NCBI GenBank assembly: GCA_002351795.1
Contig: DEHG01000030.1
Location: 47,430 to 54,742 of the forward strand
Reading direction: 5' to 3'
Length of the DNA stretch: 7,313 bases
Source of the DNA: Ruminococcaceae bacterium UBA2806
Lineage (GTDB): Bacteria > Bacillota > Clostridia > Oscillospirales > Acutalibacteraceae
The notes beneath the pieces are model-generated. The model did no database searches, was not told the DNA's origin, and saw nothing but the letters and a program-made list of their open reading frames with translations. This document shows positions 1-6,246 of this stretch, piece after piece. The translations under genes were made by a program, and so were the position numbers. Within the stretch, counting starts at the first letter, position 1. Every line of letters begins with the position of its first letter.

Positions 1-533
1 GCGGCGGCATGGCTTACACATTCATGAAGGCTCTCGGCTACAGCACAGGTACATCTATCTGTGAGCTTGACAAGGTAGAGCTTGCTAAGGATATCATGGC
101 TAAGGCTAAGGCTAAGAATGTAAACTTCCTCATTCCCGAGGATACAGTTGTCGGTCAGGAATACAAGCCGGATACAGAATTCAAGACAGTTGACAGCGAT
201 CAGATCGAGGATAACTGGATGGGTCTTGATATCGGTCCCAAGACAAGAGAAAAATTTGCTGCGGCTGTAAAGGGCGCAGGTACAGTTGTATGGAACGGTC
301 CGATGGGCGTTTCCGAGTGGGAGAACTTTGCAGCAGGTACTATCTCTGTTGCTAAGGCAGTTGCAGAAAGCGGCGCTATTTCTATCATCGGCGGCGGTGA
401 TTCAGCAGCAGCAGTTGAGAAGCTTGGCTATGCAGACAAGATGACTCATATCTCAACAGGCGGCGGCGCATCACTTGAATTCCTCGAGGGTAAGGTACTT
501 CCGGGTATTGCTTGCCTTAACGAGAAGGAGTAA
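1..533 (+). CDS. pgk: Phosphoglycerate kinase, C-terminal part (5' end outside window)
   Basis: Phosphoglycerate kinase transfers the acyl phosphate of 1,3-bisphosphoglycerate to ADP, the first ATP-yielding step of lower glycolysis, in the cytoplasm. The reading frame is already open at the window edge: the codons before the first ATG (position 9) encode Gly-Gly, matching the family motif GGGMAYTF, so that ATG is internal and not a start. About 176 C-terminal residues are visible of a family usually near 395-415. Visible family motifs are IPEDTVVG, WMGLDIGPKT, VVWNGPMGVSEWE, SIIGGGDSAAAV and HISTGGGASLEFLEG. The last two belong to the nucleotide-binding C-terminal domain and its glycine-rich phosphate loop. 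The stop is TAA at 531-533. tpiA follows 148 bases downstream, separated by a small repeat and a terminator-like hairpin. Identification is secure; only the N-terminal domain is missing because of the window boundary. Confidence 0.97.
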   Translation, partial: GGMAYTFMKALGYSTGTSICELDKVELAKDIMAKAKAKNVNFLIPEDTVVGQEYKPDTEFKTVDSDQIEDNWMGLDIGPKTREKFAAAVKGAGTVVWNGPMGVSEWENFAAGTISVAKAVAESGAISIIGGGDSAAAVEKLGYADKMTHISTGGGASLEFLEGKVLPGIACLNEKE

Positions 534-538
534 TAATA

Positions 539-575
539 ATGCATAATTCATAATGCATATTGCATAATGAGATGC
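539..575. repeat. Short AT-rich iterated motif after pgk
   Basis: The 8-mer TGCATAAT occurs at 540-547 and again at 561-568, with the inverted form ATAATGCA between them at 551-558. The block can fold into small overlapping hairpins. It lies between the pgk stop and the terminator-like hairpin. It could be a remnant of a dispersed intergenic repeat, but copies elsewhere cannot be checked from this window. Confidence 0.4.
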
Positions 576-593
576 TTTATTCGGGTATACAAA

Positions 594-625
594 CACGGGG
601 TAGGGCAGAGTCCTGCCCCGTTTTT
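594..625 (+). terminator. Terminator-like hairpin between pgk and tpiA
   Basis: ACGGGG at 595-600 can pair with CCCCGT at 616-621, and GGGCAG at 603-608 can pair with CTGCCC at 613-618. Only one of these two pairings can form completely because the CCC is shared. The 3' arm is followed at once by a run of T (621-625). This is a classic intrinsic terminator layout for transcripts leaving pgk. It may be partial (an attenuator), because no strong promoter is visible before tpiA. Confidence 0.75.
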
Positions 626-681
626 GATGAACACATAAGGTTTTAGCATATGACCTTTTAAATCAGAGAGGAGTAATTAAA

Positions 682-1449
682 ATGAACAAGGAACTCAGAC
701 AGGCAGTTATCGCCGGCAACTGGAAAATGAATAAGACAAGACCCGAGGCTAAGGCTCTTATCGAGGAGCTTATTCCGATAGCAGAAAAGGCAAGCTGCGG
801 TGTTGTTATTTGCGTACCTTTTACAAACCTTGAAACAGCAGTTGAACTGACAAAGGGTACTAATATCAAGGTAGGCGCAGAAAACGTTCATTTTGAAAAG
901 AGCGGCGCTTTCACAGGTGAGATAAGCGCAGATATGCTTACAGAGATCGGCGTTGAATATGTTATCATCGGTCACAGCGAAAGAAGACAGTATTTCGGTG
1001 AAACAGATGAAACCGTAAACAAGAGAACAAAGGCAGCTCTTGCAGCAGGTCTTAAACCCATTGTTTGCGTAGGCGAGCTTCTCTGGGAGAGAAAATGCGA
1101 TATCACAAAGGAAGTTATCGCAAGACAGATAAAGCTTGATTTCTATGATGTATCCGCTGAGGATATCAAGAAGTCCATTATTGCTTATGAGCCTGTATGG
1201 GCTATCGGAACAGGCGAGACAGCTACAGCTGCACAGGCAGAGGAGGTTTGTCTGTTCATCCGTGAGCAGCTTGCAGAAAAGTATGGCAAGGAAGCTGCTG
1301 ATGCTGTTACGATCCAGTATGGCGGATCTATGAACCCGAAGAATGCTGCCGAGCTTCTTGCACAGGAGGATGTTGACGGCGGACTTATCGGCGGTGCATC
1401 ACTCAAGGCTGCTGATTTCGGCGTACTGCTTGAGGAAGCAAGCAAATAA
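682..1449 (+). CDS. tpiA: Triose-phosphate isomerase
   Basis: This enzyme interconverts dihydroxyacetone phosphate and glyceraldehyde 3-phosphate in the cytoplasm. The 255-residue product has the usual length for a single (beta/alpha)8 barrel. The substrate-binding Asn13 and Lys15 lie in the N-terminal motif AGNWKMN. The catalytic His98 is in IIGHSERR and the catalytic base Glu170 in AYEPVWAIGTG, which also begins the flexible loop 6. The phosphate-binding motifs YGGSMNPKN (about 213-221) and GLIGGASL (about 234-241) are intact. The segment CVGELLWERKCD (about 129-140) departs slightly from the common CVGETLEER pattern but keeps the helix position. The start is supported by AGAGGAG at 667-673, eight bases before the ATG. 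A terminator-like hairpin precedes it and another follows, and no strong own promoter is evident in 626-681. Expression may depend on read-through from pgk or on a weak promoter. Confidence 0.98.
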   Translation: MNKELRQAVIAGNWKMNKTRPEAKALIEELIPIAEKASCGVVICVPFTNLETAVELTKGTNIKVGAENVHFEKSGAFTGEISADMLTEIGVEYVIIGHSERRQYFGETDETVNKRTKAALAAGLKPIVCVGELLWERKCDITKEVIARQIKLDFYDVSAEDIKKSIIAYEPVWAIGTGETATAAQAEEVCLFIREQLAEKYGKEAADAVTIQYGGSMNPKNAAELLAQEDVDGGLIGGASLKAADFGVLLEEASK

Positions 1450-1468
1450 TTCTAACAAAATATTTTTG

Positions 1469-1505
1469 GCAAAGTATCGGGCGTTTTTTCACCCGATACT
1501 TTTGC
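1469..1505 (+). terminator. Long hairpin between tpiA and the lipoprotein gene
   Basis: AAAGTATCGGG at 1471-1481 pairs perfectly with CCCGATACTTT at 1492-1502, and the stem extends by GC at 1469-1470 with 1504-1505 across a one-base bulge. The loop is T-rich and the 3' arm ends in four T (1500-1503). It begins 20 bases after the tpiA stop. This is either an intrinsic terminator or attenuator, or a 3' stabilising stem, because the next ribosome binding site begins only 10 bases after it and leaves no room for a promoter. Confidence 0.7.
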
Positions 1506-1514
1506 TGAAATAAA

Positions 1515-1535
1515 AGGAGATTTGTGATGAAAAAA
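1515..1535 (+). promoter_or_regulatory. Ribosome binding site and out-of-frame ATG with A6 tract
   Basis: AGGAG at 1515-1519 is ideally placed for ATG 1527-1529 and poorly placed for the in-frame TTG at 1547. The ATG is followed by six A, and one more A would restore the lipoprotein reading frame. The site therefore decides between an intact and a disrupted signal peptide. Confidence 0.65.
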
Positions 1536-1546
1536 GAACTATTGCT

Positions 1547-2869
1547 TTGATAGTGTCTATGCTTGTTTCAGTATCTGCTGCTGCGGGATGCAGCAGTGAC
1601 AGCGCCAAGGAGAATACAGCTGTTAAAGATACGGTTTATCAGTCGGACGGTGCAAAATATTATGTTTCGGGGGCGGCTGTTTATAATATAAGCGATCCCG
1701 ATAAGCCCGTTTATTTAAGCTATAATGATCCGGATAATGCAGACAGTAACCTGCCGGCTTTTTTCCGTATGAACAAATGTCATATGGCGCAGAACGGTTC
1801 TGAAATAACCGGACCTTATCTGGATAATCATAAGATCTATAAATGGAATATAGGCAGTGATAATACTGTCAGCGGCAGTGTTCTTTATGAAGCGGATTCG
1901 TGGAGTGAGGCTATAAAAGAGAAGCTGAAAAAATACACATCTTACACGGATGATAACTATAAAATTCTTTCCGGTGAAATGATGATCCATGGCTTTGACA
2001 GTACTGATGCTGGAGACGGATATGTATATTTCAGATATTGTTCTCAGCCGGAATACTTTAATCAATATATGCCGACGAACTATGTTTTATGCAGGTATGA
2101 TAAAAACGGCGGCGGTCTTGAATTTATCGGAAATGATAACGGCGTAGCTTCATTCGATTACAAAGACGGTTATATCTACTTTGCCGATAATGGTTTTAAG
2201 GCTGTGTCTGAATACGAATACACAGTAGATAAGGACAGAGTGGGTATTTACAGTATGAAGGCTGACGGAACGGATGTAAAGAAATTAGTATCCGTTAAAC
2301 CTGAAAGTGATGAGGATAAAAACGATCAGACAAGGATACTGAAAAATGTTGTCGGACGTGTCGAGGTTATCGGAGATGATCTTTATTATATTGCCGAGGA
2401 TAAAACAGGTGAGACATATCTGTACAGCATACCTGTAAACGGCGGAACTCCGGAACAGGTCACAGAAAAACCCTGTGCGGATTATTATGCAGATACCAGT
2501 TCCGGAACATTGTTTTATCAGAACGGTACATTGAACATTTCAAGAGCTGATGGCTGTACCGTTTATTCAAAGCCTATGGACGGCGGAGAAGAAACTGCGC
2601 TTTATATCAAGCTCAATGCTCCCACATACGGATACTGGGCGTCTGTTGAAGGAGATTATCTGTATATCACGAATTACAATATGTTTGTCGGTTACAACAC
2701 AGAGGAAAGCGATCTTATTTCCGGTCAGAGATTCAACCTTAAAACCAAGGAAATGGAAAAGCTGATCTGTACCGCAAAACCCGGTGCAAAAACTGTTTCC
2801 GATATTGACGTAAAGTGGGTCAAGGATGAAAAAGAAGCAGGTGCCGATGGATTAAAAAGTTATTTGTAA
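1547..2869 (+). CDS. Putative beta-propeller-like lipoprotein (DUF5050-like), apparent 1-nt frameshift at its start
   Basis: The function is not established. The open frame from TTG 1547 gives 440 residues, but the natural start appears to be ATG 1527. That ATG is seven bases after AGGAG (1515-1519), yet in its own frame it stops at the TGA at 1548-1550. Adding one A to the six-A run (1530-1535) would join it to the long frame and give MKKRTIALIV at the N-terminus, then a hydrophobic stretch and the lipobox-like AAAGC with the lipidated Cys near residue 22. That is a textbook lipoprotein signal peptide. The body has recurring DGYVYF, DGYIYF, DDLYYI and DYLYIT strands, each near segments such as YSMKADGTDVKKLV or YSIPVNGGTPEQV. 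This pattern resembles DUF5050 or TolB-type beta-propellers on the outer face of the membrane. gpmI starts 27 bases after its stop, so the two are probably cotranscribed. The frameshift may be a sequencing error, phase variation or a real defect. Confidence 0.75.
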   Translation: MIVSMLVSVSAAAGCSSDSAKENTAVKDTVYQSDGAKYYVSGAAVYNISDPDKPVYLSYNDPDNADSNLPAFFRMNKCHMAQNGSEITGPYLDNHKIYKWNIGSDNTVSGSVLYEADSWSEAIKEKLKKYTSYTDDNYKILSGEMMIHGFDSTDAGDGYVYFRYCSQPEYFNQYMPTNYVLCRYDKNGGGLEFIGNDNGVASFDYKDGYIYFADNGFKAVSEYEYTVDKDRVGIYSMKADGTDVKKLVSVKPESDEDKNDQTRILKNVVGRVEVIGDDLYYIAEDKTGETYLYSIPVNGGTPEQVTEKPCADYYADTSSGTLFYQNGTLNISRADGCTVYSKPMDGGEETALYIKLNAPTYGYWASVEGDYLYITNYNMFVGYNTEESDLISGQRFNLKTKEMEKLICTAKPGAKTVSDIDVKWVKDEKEAGADGLKSYL

Positions 2870-2896
2870 GCATATAAATCAGAATGGAGAGAAAGT

Positions 2897-4408
2897 ATGA
2901 AAAAACCCTTAGTATTAATGATACTGGACGGCTTCGGTATCGGAACAAACTACGGCAATGCTATCCGCACTGCCAATAAGCCGAATCTTGAACATATCAC
3001 ATCCACAAATCCGTGGACGCTTATTGCTGCTTCGGGCATGGATGTAGGTCTGCCGGACGGTCAGATGGGCAACAGTGAGGTAGGTCATACCAATATCGGC
3101 GCAGGACGTGTTGTATATCAGGAGCTTACAAGGATCACAAAGGCTATAAAAGACGGCTCTGTAATGCAGAATGAAGCTCTTGTCCATGCAATGGAAAATG
3201 CCGCACAGAATGGAAAATCACTTCACTTTATGGGACTTCTTTCACCCGGCGGCGTACACAGCCATAATACCCATCTTTACGGTCTTGTTGAAATGGCAAA
3301 GAAAATGGGTGTAAAGAATGTTTATGTACACGCCTTCCTTGACGGCCGTGATGTACCGCCTTCAAGCGCAAAGGATTATATCATCCAGTGTCAGGCAAAG
3401 CTTGAAGAGATAGGTCTTGGTCAGATAGCAACTATTTCAGGCCGTTACTATGCAATGGACAGAGATAATAACTTTGACCGTGTAGAAAAGGCATATGCAG
3501 CCCTTGTATACGGCGAGGGCAAAAAAGCGGCAAATGCTGTTGAAGCTATCACTAATTCATATGATGAAGGCGTAACGGATGAATTTGTTATCCCGACAGT
3601 ATGCGTTGAGGGTGCAACGATAAAGAGCGGCGACAGTATTGTATTCTACAATTTCCGTCCCGACAGGGCAAGAGAGATCACCCGTACATTTGTTGACCCT
3701 GATTTCAGCGGATTCGAGAGAAGGAACGGATTTTTCCCGCTTACATATATCTGCATGACTCAGTATGACGCTACAATGCCGAATGTTGAGGTCGCATTCA
3801 AGCCTCAGAAGCTTACAAATATGTTCGGTGATTATATTTCCCGCAGAGGTCTGACTCAGCTGAGAATTGCAGAAACTGAAAAATATGCCCATGTAACATT
3901 CTTCTTCAACGGCGGCGTTGAGGCTGTAAGCGAGGGAGAGGACAGATGCCTTATCCCCTCACCGAAGGTAGCTACATATGATCTCCAGCCGGAAATGAGC
4001 GCATATGAGGTCACAAAGAATGTTGTAGAAAGAATTGAAAGCGGCAAATATGACGTTATCATTCTTAACTTTGCTAACTGTGATATGGTTGGCCATACTG
4101 GAGTATTTGAGGCTGCTGTTAAAGCTGTTGAAGCTGTTGATGACTGTGTTGGTCAGGTCATAAAGGCTGTAAAGAAGCTTGATGGTGTTGCACTTATTAC
4201 CGCAGATCACGGAAACGCTGACAGAATGATAGATGAGGACGGCGAGCCGTTCACAGCTCATACAACAAACCTTGTACCGTTCATCGTTGTAAATCATCCC
4301 TGTGAGCTTCGTGACGGCGGCAGACTTGCAGATATCGCTCCTACAATGCTCAAGCTTCTGGGACTGCCCCAGCCTGCTGAAATGGACGGAGTAAGCATTA
4401 TAAAATAA
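2897..4408 (+). CDS. gpmI: 2,3-bisphosphoglycerate-independent phosphoglycerate mutase
   Basis: This enzyme interconverts 3-phosphoglycerate and 2-phosphoglycerate using two Mn2+ ions and a phosphoserine intermediate, in the cytoplasm. The 503-residue length is normal for the family. The alkaline-phosphatase-like metal site is complete: Asp11 in LDGFG, the nucleophile Ser60 in GNSEVGH, Asp396 and His400 in NCDMVGH, Asp437 and His438 in TADHGN, and His455 in TAHTTN. The phosphotransferase (substrate-binding) domain inserted between about 75 and 310 carries GGVHSH (118-123), DGRDVPP (149-155), GRYYAMDRD (182-190) and FRPDRAR (253-259). Lys329 lies in ETEKYAHVTFF. The start is supported by GGAGAG about eight bases upstream. 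It lies directly behind the lipoprotein gene and ends the plus-strand cluster before a strong terminator. No missing residues or frame problems are seen. Confidence 0.98.
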   Translation: MKKPLVLMILDGFGIGTNYGNAIRTANKPNLEHITSTNPWTLIAASGMDVGLPDGQMGNSEVGHTNIGAGRVVYQELTRITKAIKDGSVMQNEALVHAMENAAQNGKSLHFMGLLSPGGVHSHNTHLYGLVEMAKKMGVKNVYVHAFLDGRDVPPSSAKDYIIQCQAKLEEIGLGQIATISGRYYAMDRDNNFDRVEKAYAALVYGEGKKAANAVEAITNSYDEGVTDEFVIPTVCVEGATIKSGDSIVFYNFRPDRAREITRTFVDPDFSGFERRNGFFPLTYICMTQYDATMPNVEVAFKPQKLTNMFGDYISRRGLTQLRIAETEKYAHVTFFFNGGVEAVSEGEDRCLIPSPKVATYDLQPEMSAYEVTKNVVERIESGKYDVIILNFANCDMVGHTGVFEAAVKAVEAVDDCVGQVIKAVKKLDGVALITADHGNADRMIDEDGEPFTAHTTNLVPFIVVNHPCELRDGGRLADIAPTMLKLLGLPQPAEMDGVSIIK

Positions 4409-4455
4409 ACAAGATAAATATGTGTATATTTTTACACACCATATAACTGAATAGT

Positions 4456-4498
4456 AAAACGGACTGTCACACTGAAAAAAGTGTAACAGCCCGTTTTT
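4456..4498. terminator. Bidirectional terminator between gpmI and the DUF4358 gene
   Basis: AAAACGG, CTGT and ACACT (4456-4473) pair in register with AGTGT, ACAG and CCGTTTT (4480-4497), interrupted by two single-base mismatches, around the loop gaaaaa. On the plus strand the stem is followed by five T. On the minus strand the complementary A-run also gives a T-tail. It sits exactly between two convergent genes and should stop transcription from both sides. Confidence 0.92.
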
Positions 4499-4502
4499 GT
4501 TA

Positions 4503-5138
4503 TTATTCATTGGATTCATCTACAGAAAGCTCTACGACAGATCCTCTTTCCTTTATTTCGGAGGCGTTGAGGGAAGATGACTGAAGCTCGGATATGATCT
4601 TGTCATCCGTAAATATTGATTCAAATACAGATTCCACATATGAATTGTCGGTCGATACGGTAACGACAATATATGGATAATGGCATAGAATACGGCTGCT
4701 GCTTACAGCCTCATAAGCCTTATCATTGACATTTTTGTAGGACGCCATTTTTTCGGATATGTAATTATTTGCCGAGCTTATCATTTTATCCTCGACATCT
4801 TCACTTCTGAGTCTGAAACAAGCGATCTCGGTAAAGCTGTCCGGTTTTGAGGATATGTACATTGCCGAGTCAGAAATAGTCCCTTCAGGGATATCATAGT
4901 ATTTATAGATGTTTTCCGCAGATATCTCCGAAAGGTTATCGTAATTCATAGATCTGATGATCCTGTCGGTGATCTCATGCGCTGTATAATTGCTTTCGGT
5001 GACTGTATAGCTTTCATTCATGCCAAGCAGCAGCAAAACGGATATAACGGCGGCAATTGTTAAAATCAGCGATACAATTATAACTGTGAGTTTGATCTTG
5101 TTTTTATTGGTTTGTTTATTTTCTGTATTTTCAGCCAT
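4503..5138 (-). CDS. DUF4358-like membrane-anchored protein
   Basis: The biochemical role is unknown. The 211-residue product begins with a polar, Lys/Asn-rich segment, then one hydrophobic helix at about residues 17-39, rich in Ile, Val and Leu and ending LLLLGM. This predicts an N-in single-pass anchor with the rest outside. Residues about 55-175 resemble DUF4358, a family common in Clostridia. The match includes a tyrosine-containing YKYYDIP segment, TEIACFRLRSED, a long helical stretch with ISEKMASYK, and the beta strand YPYIVVTVSTDN followed by VESVFESIF. Unlike many relatives it shows no lipobox cysteine. The start is supported by AAGGTGG shortly upstream on the minus strand. It has its own promoter at 5180-5208 and ends in the terminator shared with gpmI, so it is likely a single-gene transcript. 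The family call rests on pattern recognition only. Confidence 0.75.
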   Translation of the reverse strand: MAENTENKQTNKNKIKLTVIIVSLILTIAAVISVLLLLGMNESYTVTESNYTAHEITDRIIRSMNYDNLSEISAENIYKYYDIPEGTISDSAMYISSKPDSFTEIACFRLRSEDVEDKMISSANNYISEKMASYKNVNDKAYEAVSSSRILCHYPYIVVTVSTDNSYVESVFESIFTDDKIISELQSSSLNASEIKERGSVVELSVDESNE

Positions 5139-5179
5139 TCATCCACCTTCATTTCATTTTTATACATTTATACAATATA

Positions 5180-5208
5180 ATTATACATATACTGCATTTA
5201 TATTTCAA
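5180..5208 (-). promoter_or_regulatory. Sigma-A type promoter for the DUF4358 gene
   Basis: Read on the minus strand, TTGAAA (5203-5208) and TATAAT (5180-5185) are separated by exactly 17 bases. Transcription would start near 5173, leaving a leader of about 35 bases before the ATG at 5138. Confidence 0.8.
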
Positions 5209-5209
5209 C

Positions 5210-5255
5210 TACAATCTTGTAACCAGCGTCACGCTGGACCCATAATGCAGGGGTC
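5210..5255. repeat. Three tandem inverted repeats upstream of the DUF4358 promoter
   Basis: Three hairpins lie side by side: TACAATCTTGTA (5210-5221), CCAGCGT-C-ACGCTGG (5223-5237) and GACCC/GGGTC with a nine-base loop (5237-5255). None is followed by a clear T-run on either strand. They sit immediately upstream of the -35 box at 5203-5208, so they could be an operator for this promoter or structure in a short RNA. Function is unknown. Confidence 0.5.
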
Positions 5256-5292
5256 GCTTGCTCTGAATGGTCAAGTGTTGCTTTCTTGCCCG

Positions 5293-5321
5293 CATATGTT
5301 AGTATTATGTCGCATTGTCAA
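5293..5321 (-). promoter_or_regulatory. Possible promoter upstream of the tandem hairpins
   Basis: On the minus strand a perfect -35 box TTGACA (5316-5321) is followed after 17 bases by CATATG (5293-5298), a weak -10 box with only three matches to TATAAT. If active it would transcribe the 5210-5255 hairpins. The weak -10 makes this uncertain. Confidence 0.3.
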
Positions 5322-5333
5322 TGATTTTTTAAC

Positions 5334-5363
5334 AAAACAAAATCGATACAGTTTCCTGTATCG
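5334..5363 (-). terminator. Terminator hairpin of 6S RNA
   Basis: CGATACAG (5344-5351) pairs perfectly with CTGTATCG (5356-5363) around a four-base loop. On the minus strand it is followed by ATTTTGTTTT. It starts about a dozen bases past the 3' strand of the 6S closing stem, as expected for an intrinsic terminator trimmed during maturation. Confidence 0.75.
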
Positions 5364-5369
5364 AAAAAA

Positions 5370-5566
5370 ATATAAGTCCGCCCAACCGTACACCGTTGAT
5401 AATAACCTGCCTACGAGATAAGCAGGTGGGTATCCTCTCCACAACTTCATACTCCCTTCGTCCGCCAAAAGGCGGGAGGTCTGAAGTCCGCTGCAGAAGC
5501 CGGATTCCCGATTTAAGGGTTGTAGGGTTATTTTGAACGATCAATACGCATCGGGCAGACAATATA
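5370..5566 (-). ncRNA. ssrS: 6S RNA
   Basis: 6S RNA binds the housekeeping RNA polymerase holoenzyme by imitating an open promoter and damps transcription when nutrients run low. On the minus strand, GTCTGCCC (5553-5560) and GGGCGGAC (5376-5383) form the closing stem, giving a core of about 185-200 nt, the usual size. Inside, GGGAATCC faces GGATACCC with one mismatch, followed by CTTC/GGAG, GCAGC/GUUGU with wobble pairs, ACTTCA/TGAAGT (5482-5487 with 5444-5449) and a GC-rich CCGCC-tttt-GGCGG tip (5462-5475). These build the long quasi-continuous arm. The less paired region between arm and closing stem fits the central bubble. A side hairpin ACCTGC/GCAGGT (5405-5427) lies on the 3' side, as in other 6S RNAs. 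A consensus promoter lies just upstream and a hairpin terminator just downstream. No credible protein frame runs through the region. The call is by architecture and remembered Clostridia-type sequence, not by a model search. Confidence 0.83.
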
Positions 5567-5595
5567 AACAAATTGTTATTCGTTTGTGTAACCTT

Positions 5596-5624
5596 ATTAT
5601 ACAACATTGTTTAACAAATTGCAA
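5596..5624 (-). promoter_or_regulatory. Promoter of 6S RNA
   Basis: On the minus strand TTGCAA (5619-5624) and a perfect TATAAT (5596-5601) are spaced by 17 bases. The predicted start near 5589 lies about 29 bases before the closing stem, which implies a short 5' leader that may be trimmed. Confidence 0.82.
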
Positions 5625-5649
5625 GGGGTAAACACATTTTTTTTTATTT

Positions 5650-5982
5650 TTATTCTTCAGAGTTTTCCTCGGCTTTGTAAGTTTCGTCAAAGTTGTTTTC
5701 AAAGATCTCTGCAAGCTCATCAAGAAGATCTTCATCATCGATCTCGGCAAGCTGGGGCTGACCGTCCTCATCCTCTACAGCCTCAAAGATCATATAGGTA
5801 CTGCCGGATTCGATATCCTGATCGGGAAGATCAAACTGCGGAGCAAGAGCATAGTAATGACCATCCTTGTAATCTATCTCATCCAGAACTTCAAAATCGT
5901 ATTCGTTGCCGTCTTCGTCTACCAGAGAAACGAGGTCTGCTTCATACTCTTCATTCTGCATATCCTTTTCCATATCGCTCAT
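5650..5982 (-). CDS. DUF1292 (YrzB/UPF0473-like) small acidic protein
   Basis: The function is unknown; the family is widespread in Firmicutes, where it often lies beside ruvX (yrrK) and ireB. The chosen product has 110 residues and is strikingly acidic. The core begins ADLVSLVDEDGNEYDFEVLDEI, written here as ADLVSLVDEDG then NEYDFEVLDEI, followed by GHYYALAP and YMIFEAVEDEDG. This is the family pattern of short beta strands around a conserved Asp-Gly-Asn turn. It ends in an acidic helix (DEDLLDELAEIFE) and a low-complexity tail. The frame is open to an ATG at 5991, but that codon touches the ribosome binding site GGAG (5992-5995) directly. The ATG at 5982 has nine bases of spacing and is the better start. 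It has its own promoter at 6051-6079. The usual ruvX/ireB neighbours are absent here, and no terminator is visible before the 6S promoter, so transcripts may run on into 6S RNA. Confidence 0.88.
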   Translation of the reverse strand: MSDMEKDMQNEEYEADLVSLVDEDGNEYDFEVLDEIDYKDGHYYALAPQFDLPDQDIESGSTYMIFEAVEDEDGQPQLAEIDDEDLLDELAEIFENNFDETYKAEENSEE

Positions 5983-6050
5983 TAAGAACATCTCCTTTGA
6001 AATAATAATTTAGGGCAGGCGTTTTATCGCCAAAACCACTCATAAAATCT

Positions 6051-6079
6051 ATTTTATACTTATTTTAACAATAAGTCAA
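6051..6079 (-). promoter_or_regulatory. Promoter of the DUF1292 gene
   Basis: On the minus strand TTGACT (6074-6079) and TAAAAT (6051-6056) are separated by 17 bases. The leader of about 60 bases contains a small GGCG/CGCC hairpin. It is divergent to the strong rightward promoter at 6136-6164, with their -35 boxes about 56 bases apart. Confidence 0.75.
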
Positions 6080-6135
6080 GGGTTATTGCAACTAAATTAT
6101 AAAATAAATTTTTTAACAAAAGTGCAGAAAAACTA

Positions 6136-6164
6136 TTGACTTTTTATAAAGAAGGTGCTATAAT
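6136..6164 (+). promoter_or_regulatory. Near-perfect extended -10 promoter driving a gene-free region
   Basis: TTGACT (6136-6141) is followed after 17 bases by a perfect TATAAT (6159-6164), and TG at 6156-6157 forms an extended -10 (TGCTATAAT). Predicted start is near 6171. It is among the best promoters in the window, yet no convincing protein gene follows. That is typical of stable RNA genes. Confidence 0.88.
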
Positions 6165-6246
6165 TAACACAAGATAAATTGAATCCGGTCTGCTGACTGA
6201 GATGCGGATTTGGTAGGTCTAATTCTATGAAGGGAGGCATGCTCCG

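Noticed and set aside
658..975. Minus-strand open frame opposite tpiA (105 codons)
   Set aside because: Antisense to the conserved tpiA sequence, with no domain and biased composition.
3959..4519. 186-codon open frame on the minus strand opposite gpmI
   Set aside because: It lies antisense to clearly coding gpmI, spans the shared terminator, is rich in Cys, Ser and Tyr, and has no family resemblance. It is a shadow of the gpmI codons.
5020..5421. Plus-strand open frame of 133 codons
   Set aside because: It runs antisense through the DUF4358 membrane anchor, two promoters and the 6S RNA gene; its apparent hydrophobic start mirrors the anchor sequence.
5271..5607. Minus-strand frames within the 6S RNA locus (65 and 92 codons)
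   Set aside because: They coincide with the paired arms of the 6S structure and have no ribosome binding site or protein-like sequence.
5607..6005. Plus-strand open frame of 132 codons
   Set aside because: Antisense to the DUF1292 gene; rich in Arg, His, Pro and Ser, as expected for the complement of Asp/Glu-rich codons.
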